DNA of 26,583 nt, taken from the NCBI GenBank assembly GCA_015523685.1, contig WAJW01000156.1, positions 1 through 26,583 on the forward strand. Direction: 5' to 3'. The notes under the pieces were generated by a model, which ran no database searches, was not told where the DNA came from, and saw only the letters and a list, made by a program, of their open reading frames with translations. This document shows positions 22,015 to 26,583 of the stretch, piece by piece. This stretch comes from Archaeoglobaceae archaeon (GTDB taxonomy: Archaea > Halobacteriota > Archaeoglobi > Archaeoglobales > JdFR-42). The translations under genes were made by a program, and so were the position numbers. How positions within the stretch are numbered: position 1 is the stretch's first letter; every line of letters begins with the position of its first letter.

Positions 22015-24204
22015 CTATTTATTCTTCAGGTCAAATCTGTCAAGATTCATAACCCTGTTCCATGCATTGATGAAATCTGAAACAAATTTCTCTCCTCCAT
22101 CATCACTGGCGTAAATTTCAACGATGTTCCGCAGTTCATCATGATGCCCGAGAATGAGATCAACCCTCGTTGCCCTGAATCTGAGGTCTCCGGTCTTTCT
22201 ATCGTGACCCTCAAACATATAGCGATGTTCATCGGCCTGACTCCACTCAATTCCAGGATCAAGTAGATTTACGAAGAAATCATTTGTGAGGGACCCTGGA
22301 TTATCTGTTAGAACTCCATGACTCTCATATCTGTAAACTGCACCGAGAACTCTCAACCCGCCCAGAAGTACAACCATTTCCTGTGCACCAAGTTTCAGGA
22401 GGTGGGCTTTATCCACCATATGGTACTCTGGAGTGGTGTAAAAATCTCTCTCGTCTATTTTACCCGGGTTTTTGAAATAATTTATGAATCCATCGGCAAA
22501 GGGTTCTATCTCCCTGTAAAACTCCACCTCCACCTGATCCTGAGTGGCATCTACCCTGCCGGGAATGAATGGTACTTTTACCTTTAAACCCTCTCTCCCT
22601 GCAGAGGCCTCTATACCGGCACAACCACCAAGAACTATAAGATCAGCAATGGAAACCCTCTTATTACTTCCCTCATCTTCCTGCTCTTCGTTGAATTCAC
22701 GCTGAATGTTCTCGTAGATTTTTATGATCTTTTTCAGGTCGTCAGGATGGTTTACCTCCCACTGATTCAAAGGCTTCAGTCTGATTCTCGCGCCGTTTGC
22801 CCCACCCCGTCTGTCAGAGTCCCTGTAGGTTGAGGCTGAGGTCCAGGCGGTGTAGACAAGCTGGGATACACTCAATCCGGAATTTAGAATCTTATCCTTC
22901 AGATTTTTGATGTCCTCCTCATCGATCAGTTCAAAGTCCCTTTCAGGGAGGGGATCCTGCCAGACGAAGGTCTCCTTCGGAACGTATTTACCAATGTAGC
23001 AGGTCTTCGGCCCCATATCTCTGTGAGTCAACTTGAACCAGGCCCTCGCAAAAGCTCTCTCAAACTCATCAGGATTTTCAAAGAATCTCCTGGCTATTTC
23101 TGCATACTTTGGATCGAATCTCAAAGCTAAATCTGCCGTTAACATCATTGGCCTGTGCGTCCTGTCAGGATCGTGAGCATCAGGGATAATTGCTGGAGCA
23201 TCCTTCGCAACCCACTGATATTTTCCGGCCGGACTCCTGGTGAGTTCCCATTCATACTGAAAGAGCATTCGTAAATAGTTAATGCCGAATTCTGTCGGAG
23301 TTGGAGACCAGGCAAGTTCAAAACCTGAGGTGAAGGTATCTGGCCCCTTCCCGCTTTTGTATTCAAATTTCCATCCCAGACCTTGCATTTCTAATGGTGA
23401 GGAGCTCGGATCTGGACCCAGATACTTGTCCGGAGCAGCACCATGACATTTTCCAAAGGCATGACCGCCTGCAATCAGAGCCACTGTCTCCTCATCGTTC
23501 ATGCCCATTCTTGCAAAAGCAATCCGGATTTCCCTTGCAGACTTCACGGGATCTGGCTCTCCTCCCGGGCCTTCGGGGTTGACGTAAATTAAACCCATCT
23601 CAGTTGCAGCATATGGTCTTTCCAGCTCTCCCTTTTCTGTCCGCTTTGCGGTCAGCATCTCCTTCTCCGGACCCCAGTCCGGGCTCTCATCGGGTTCATA
23701 TATATCTTCCCTGCCAAGGGAGAAACCGAAAATCCTTACCCCCATATCCTCCAGGGCCACTGTACCGGAAAGGATTATCAGGTCAGCCCATGAAAGCCTT
23801 CTTCCATATTTCTTCTTTATCGGCCATAGGAGTCTTATTGCCTTGTCAAGCCCGATATTATCGGGCCAGTTTATTCTTGGAGGAAAGCGAATACTGCCGT
23901 TTCTTGCCCCACCTCTACCGTCATGAATCCTGTAACTTCCTGCACTGTGCCATGCGAGGCGAATGAAAAGAGGCCCATAGTGCCCAAAATCGGCCGGCCA
24001 CCAGTCCTGAGGGTTTTTCATCAGCTCTTTCAGGTCTCTAATAACCGCATCAACATCAAGATGCTGAACTTCCCTGAAATAGTTGTATTCCTTTCCATAA
24101 GGGTTTGAATTCGGGCAGTTCTGCCTTAAAATTTTTAAGTTCAGCCTGTTTGGCCACCAGTCAGTTATCCATCTTTTTCTCGGTTTTGATTTTTCATATT
24201 CCAT
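22015..24204 (-). CDS. katG: Catalase-peroxidase KatG
   Basis: KatG is a haem enzyme that destroys hydrogen peroxide by catalase and peroxidase activity. All key residues are present, numbering from an in-frame GTG at 24213: distal RLAWH (R85, W88, H89), the Trp-Tyr-Met crosslink (W88, Y210 in GLIYVNPEGP, M236 in ARMGMND), and proximal His H251 in AGGHAFGKCHG; the C-terminal duplicated, haem-less domain is complete. I prefer the ATG at 24204 (729 residues), which lies nine bases after AAGGAGA. The TATA candidate is GTATTTATAGG (near 24249-24239). The gene is monocistronic and stops with TAG. KatG is bacterial in origin and sporadic in archaea; A. fulgidus has one. No adjacent regulator (such as PerR) is seen. 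Confidence 0.97.
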   Translation of the reverse strand: MEYEKSKPRKRWITDWWPNRLNLKILRQNCPNSNPYGKEYNYFREVQHLDVDAVIRDLKELMKNPQDWWPADFGHYGPLFIRLAWHSAGSYRIHDGRGGARNGSIRFPPRINWPDNIGLDKAIRLLWPIKKKYGRRLSWADLIILSGTVALEDMGVRIFGFSLGREDIYEPDESPDWGPEKEMLTAKRTEKGELERPYAATEMGLIYVNPEGPGGEPDPVKSAREIRIAFARMGMNDEETVALIAGGHAFGKCHGAAPDKYLGPDPSSSPLEMQGLGWKFEYKSGKGPDTFTSGFELAWSPTPTEFGINYLRMLFQYEWELTRSPAGKYQWVAKDAPAIIPDAHDPDRTHRPMMLTADLALRFDPKYAEIARRFFENPDEFERAFARAWFKLTHRDMGPKTCYIGKYVPKETFVWQDPLPERDFELIDEEDIKNLKDKILNSGLSVSQLVYTAWTSASTYRDSDRRGGANGARIRLKPLNQWEVNHPDDLKKIIKIYENIQREFNEEQEDEGSNKRVSIADLIVLGGCAGIEASAGREGLKVKVPFIPGRVDATQDQVEVEFYREIEPFADGFINYFKNPGKIDERDFYTTPEYHMVDKAHLLKLGAQEMVVLLGGLRVLGAVYRYESHGVLTDNPGSLTNDFFVNLLDPGIEWSQADEHRYMFEGHDRKTGDLRFRATRVDLILGHHDELRNIVEIYASDDGGEKFVSDFINAWNRVMNLDRFDLKNK

Positions 24205-24213
24205 GCCGGGCAC

Positions 24214-25687
24214 TCTCCTTAATTTTTTCTCTTTACTCCTATAAATACATCCCCGGAAAAGTGGGGTATATTCTGCAATTATTCTTCACCTGATCCCGGT
24301 TCCCGAAAAAAATCCGGGTGGAATTTTACATGAAGGTATGCCCTTTAATTCAGTTGTTCCGCCAGAATGCCTGAATCATTGACGCTTCTGGTTGCTGAAT
24401 GTCTGTGTTATCGAATTCTGAAATAGAATTGCGAGGCAGAACGTTTTTCCCGTTTTCTGCCATTTAATCCATCACCACGGGGTGTATCCTTAGAGGCTGG
24501 AAAAATATCCTCTCTGATGCATATCTTCTGGTGGTGGTAACAGAAACGGGCAGGTATCACCTGAATTGTTCGGGTAACCCGTGATGGGGATCAGTGGGAA
24601 AGTACAGATTGGTGGATTGAATTCAATTCCATTAAATCGGGTAAATAATAGTAAATAATATAAATATATATAAATATGGTCTTCTTCATTTCATCGTTCA
24701 GACAGTTTATGAATTACTCTCCCCCCTCGAAACTCGAAATTCATCCCAGCAGGACGGAAATGGAACATTCTTCCACCTGAATTAGAATCATGGCAGTGCA
24801 ATCGCTTCATACCGCAGGTCTCTTTCCGCAATTTGATTGCGTCTTCTACTATGCTTTCCGGGCACTTCAGGTCTGTTTCAACCCTCAATCAAACTCTTCT
24901 ACAGGCTTTCCTTTCTGTACTTCTTCTCTTTCACAATGTTTGCAGGGCAGAAGATTAAAGGACAGTTCAACGGGCTATCAGGCCTCCCGGGCTGAACTCT
25001 TCCCTGAACTATCGAAGGGGCTGAGTATATTATCCATAACAGATAGTTCTTGCAGGCGTAAGCCTCTATCCGTGATTTTACCATCTCAAGACCTGATCAA
25101 AATCATCATCATTCCGGTCAGGTATTAGCAAGGATGACTGTAAGTCTCCTCTTCATTGAATTGATGTTAAAAATTGAGAAAAAGAAGCCTGTAAACTGCA
25201 CCGATCCGGATTTTACACTACGGGATTTAATTTAACCTCCTCAAATGTCCTTAAAGACCCTCTCAACCATATCGTTTGTTTAACTCGCTGAATCACAGGA
25301 TATCTTCAATCTGAAGAACACTGCAGGAACAATGGCCTTGAGGAATCTTATAGCCCTATTGGCTGGTGTTATTTTGTATCTTGCCAAAAGCTTCTTTTTT
25401 TCTTCCCTTTCAAGCTTATCCAGGACTTTTGATAGGACACCACATTTCTCATCTCCTCTGACTGGAATAACCGGTGGTTTCACTTAAATCACATTATGAT
25501 GGTATGATCTGAAAGATTTATCAATTTTCGGTTTATATTTGGTTTTTTATTCAGAAAGACTGATGTTGTCCATTTAAAAGTGAATCAGTTAATCGTTTGG
25601 GAATAAACCATTTAAGTGGAGGTAGGGTGCACATCTAAAAACATGATATTATCGTTACCTCCAGTATAATGCTCCTCTGATTAACCG
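24214..25687. other. Long gene-poor region upstream of ribosomal operon
   Basis: About 1.5 kb with no gene I can support. Two minus-strand frames look weakly protein-like. One, 25483-25280, runs from GTG to TAA for 67 residues (MKPPVIPVRGDEKCG ... LDKLEREEKKKLLARYKI ... FLKAIVPAVFF). The other, 24888-24691, has 65 residues (DLKCPESIVEDAIKLRKETC ... NFEFRGGRVIHKLSER). Neither has a convincing ribosome binding site, and both resemble remains of decayed genes, possibly transposases. The stretch near 24640-24680 is very AT-rich with a repeated GTAAATAATA. No CRISPR repeats, tRNA or intact insertion sequence was found. Confidence 0.35.
25588..25685. repeat. Nested inverted repeats upstream of the uL1 operon
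   Basis: TGGAGGTA at 25617-25624 and TACCTCCA at 25656-25663 are perfect 8-base inverted arms. They are enclosed by GTTAATC at 25588-25594 and GATTAAC at 25679-25685. The loop is 31 bases and AT-rich. It lies before the predicted uL1 promoter. It might be a terminator or a remnant mobile-element structure; the spacing also permits chance. Confidence 0.4.
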
Positions 25688-25726
25688 ATACATTAAAATA
25701 GTAGATATTTGTTGGCTCATTGTTAC

Positions 25727-25763
25727 CCGTAGGAGACCTTCGAGGTCGCTTACTACGGAGTGA
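25727..25763 (+). promoter_or_regulatory. Leader hairpin resembling ribosomal L1 binding site (autoregulation)
   Basis: The leader folds into an outer stem CCGTAG (25727-25732) with CTACGG (25753-25758) and an inner stem GACCT (25735-25739) with AGGTC (25743-25747) closed by TCG. They are separated by an asymmetric internal loop, GA on the 5' side and GCTTA on the 3' side. This is the shape of the L1-binding site on 23S rRNA and on the methanococcal L1 mRNA (GA opposite a longer purine/A-rich strand). The Shine-Dalgarno GGAGTGA (25757-25763) begins inside the 3' arm, so L1 bound here would block translation of its own operon. A TATA candidate ACATTAAAATAG (near 25690-25701) puts the transcript start just before the hairpin. 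Confidence 0.65.
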
Positions 25764-25768
25764 GAGGT

Positions 25769-26410
25769 ATGGACAGGGAAAAATTGAAAAATGCCATCAA
25801 AGAGGCCATGGAGAAATCAAAGGATAGAAAATTTTTAGAGAGTGTCGAAATGGCAATTAATTTAAAAAATATTGATTTATCAAATCCCCAGAACAGGATA
25901 GATGAAGATATAATGCTCCCCCATGGTACCGGAAAACCCAGAAAAATTGCGGTATTTGCAAAGGGTGAAACAGCATTGAAGGCAAAGGAAGGGGGGGCTG
26001 ATCTGGTTATCACTCCTGAGGAAATTGATGAGCTTGCCAAGGACAAAAAGAAAGCAAAAAAATTAGCCGAAGAGTTCCACTTTTTCCTTGCCGAGGCGCC
26101 ATTGATGCCTGATATAGGCAGAAAGCTCGGACCGATTCTCGGTCCCAGAGGGAAAATGCCCACTCCGGTTCCCCCTCTATCGGATCCCACCACCCTGATC
26201 CAGAGACTGAAAAAATCTGTGAAAATCAGAAGCAGGGATAAACCGGTGATTCACACTCTCATAGGTACAAAGGATATGGATGTTGACACCCTGACCGAGA
26301 ATGCGGAGGAAATTCTGAAAAGGGTTTCCAGCAGGCTTCAGGATCCCGATCAGAATATAAGATCCATTTATGTGAAGACCACGATGGGTCCCGCGGTTAA
26401 GGTGGTTTAG
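25769..26410 (+). CDS. rpl1: Ribosomal protein uL1 (L1)
   Basis: uL1 forms the mobile L1 stalk of the large subunit and, in archaea, represses its own operon. The 213-residue product has the family domains: IAVFAKGETALKAKEGGADL in domain II, PDIGRKLGPILGPRGKMPTP (the conserved loop), and the C-terminal KPVIHTLIGTKDMD ... YVKTTMGPAVKVV. A GTG at 25760 is in frame, but the ATG at 25769 has GGAGTGA five bases upstream and the usual archaeal start. It ends in TAG one base before the uL10 ATG, as in the conserved archaeal L1-L10-L12 operon. Assignment is secure. Confidence 0.97.
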   Translation: MDREKLKNAIKEAMEKSKDRKFLESVEMAINLKNIDLSNPQNRIDEDIMLPHGTGKPRKIAVFAKGETALKAKEGGADLVITPEEIDELAKDKKKAKKLAEEFHFFLAEAPLMPDIGRKLGPILGPRGKMPTPVPPLSDPTTLIQRLKKSVKIRSRDKPVIHTLIGTKDMDVDTLTENAEEILKRVSSRLQDPDQNIRSIYVKTTMGPAVKVV

Positions 26411-26411
26411 A

Positions 26412-26583
26412 ATGCACAGGATTCCCGAATGGAAAAAGGATACCGTTAAAGAACTCATTGATTACTGCAGAAAATATCCAGTGGTTGCGGTTATGGGGAT
26501 TGAGGGAATTACAGCTGAGCAGATGCAGAAAATGAGAAGATCGCTCAAGGATCTCGGTATTCTGAAGATCACGAGAAATACCC
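26412..26583 (+). CDS. rplP0: Ribosomal protein uL10 (P0), 3' truncated by window end
   Basis: Only the first 57 codons are in the window. They read MHRIPEWKKDTVKELIDYCR and continue with VVAVMGIEGITAEQMQKMRR, then LKDLGILKITRNT, the N-terminal rRNA-binding domain of archaeal uL10, which anchors the L12 stalk. AAGGTGG lies six bases before the ATG, within the end of uL1, and only one base separates the genes, so they are co-translated. The L12 gene is expected just beyond the window. Confidence 0.93.
   Translation, partial: MHRIPEWKKDTVKELIDYCRKYPVVAVMGIEGITAEQMQKMRRSLKDLGILKITRNT

Noticed and set aside
24471..24620. Short inverted repeats such as CAGGT-ATC-ACCTG near 24554-24566
   Set aside because: Arms are only five bases, with no T-run or gene end next to them; expected by chance at this length.
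24790..25128. 112-codon plus-strand frame upstream of the ribosomal operon
   Set aside because: Rich in Ser, Cys and Phe without pattern, no ribosome binding site; it appears to be the complement of weak minus-strand remnants.

Overview
The window is archaeal chromosome, most like the Archaeoglobi (Euryarchaeota). The clearest pointers are a winged-helix regulator–CDC48–Hsp20 operon matching the heat-shock (HSR1) operon of Archaeoglobus fulgidus, euryarchaeal RadB, archaeal ribosomal proteins uL1 and uL10, an archaeal initiator tRNA, a PGF-CTERM surface protein, and the unusual combination of KatG with a Ku/ligase pair. Promoters look archaeal (BRE/TATA about 25 bases before the predicted start), Shine-Dalgarno sites are GGAGGTGA-like, arginine is mostly AGA/AGG, and GTG/TTG starts occur. 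The genus assignment is inference.

Layout. 1-603: 3' part of a GyrI-like domain gene, then about 330 bases holding a decayed coding fragment. 938-3501 (minus): larC, an unrecognised 245-residue protein and radB in a tightly overlapping operon, divergent from cdc48 copy 1 (3571-5784). 5785-6597: gene-poor. 6598-7567: PRC-barrel protein overlapping a DUF1614 membrane protein. 7595-9314 (minus): siroheme sulfite/nitrite reductase and an overlapping TusA-like sulfur carrier, behind a palindromic operator candidate. 9429-10466 (minus): a radical SAM gene cut by one in-frame TAG next to its CX3CX2C motif. 10680-10754: initiator tRNA-Met. 11043-14466: heat-shock operon (HSR1-like repressor, cdc48 copy 2, hsp20). 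14583-16997: FAD-linked oxidase fused to an HdrD-like iron-sulfur module. 17325/17385: a small unknown gene divergent from a diadenylate cyclase (DacZ-like). 18240-19975 (minus): DNA ligase and Ku, a minimal end-joining pair. 20021-21868 (minus): exported Lon-like S16 protease with a PGF-CTERM tail. 22015-24204 (minus): katG. 24214-25687: about 1.5 kb without a convincing gene. 25727 to the end: ribosomal uL1-uL10 operon with a leader hairpin resembling the L1-binding site.

Functionally the window combines protein quality control (two CDC48 unfoldases, Hsp20, a surface Lon-like protease), genome maintenance (RadB, Ku, ligase, perhaps c-di-AMP signalling), oxidative defence (KatG), redox/sulfur metabolism (siroheme reductase, TusA, GlcD-HdrD fusion) and nickel-pincer cofactor synthesis (LarC). 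The most unusual points are the amber-interrupted radical SAM gene, long identical nucleotide tracts shared by the cdc48 genes (a gene-conversion signature), the CX4C spacing in the siroheme reductase, and two well-formed regulatory sites (heat-shock operator and L1 leader hairpin). I found no CRISPR array, intact insertion sequence or prophage.
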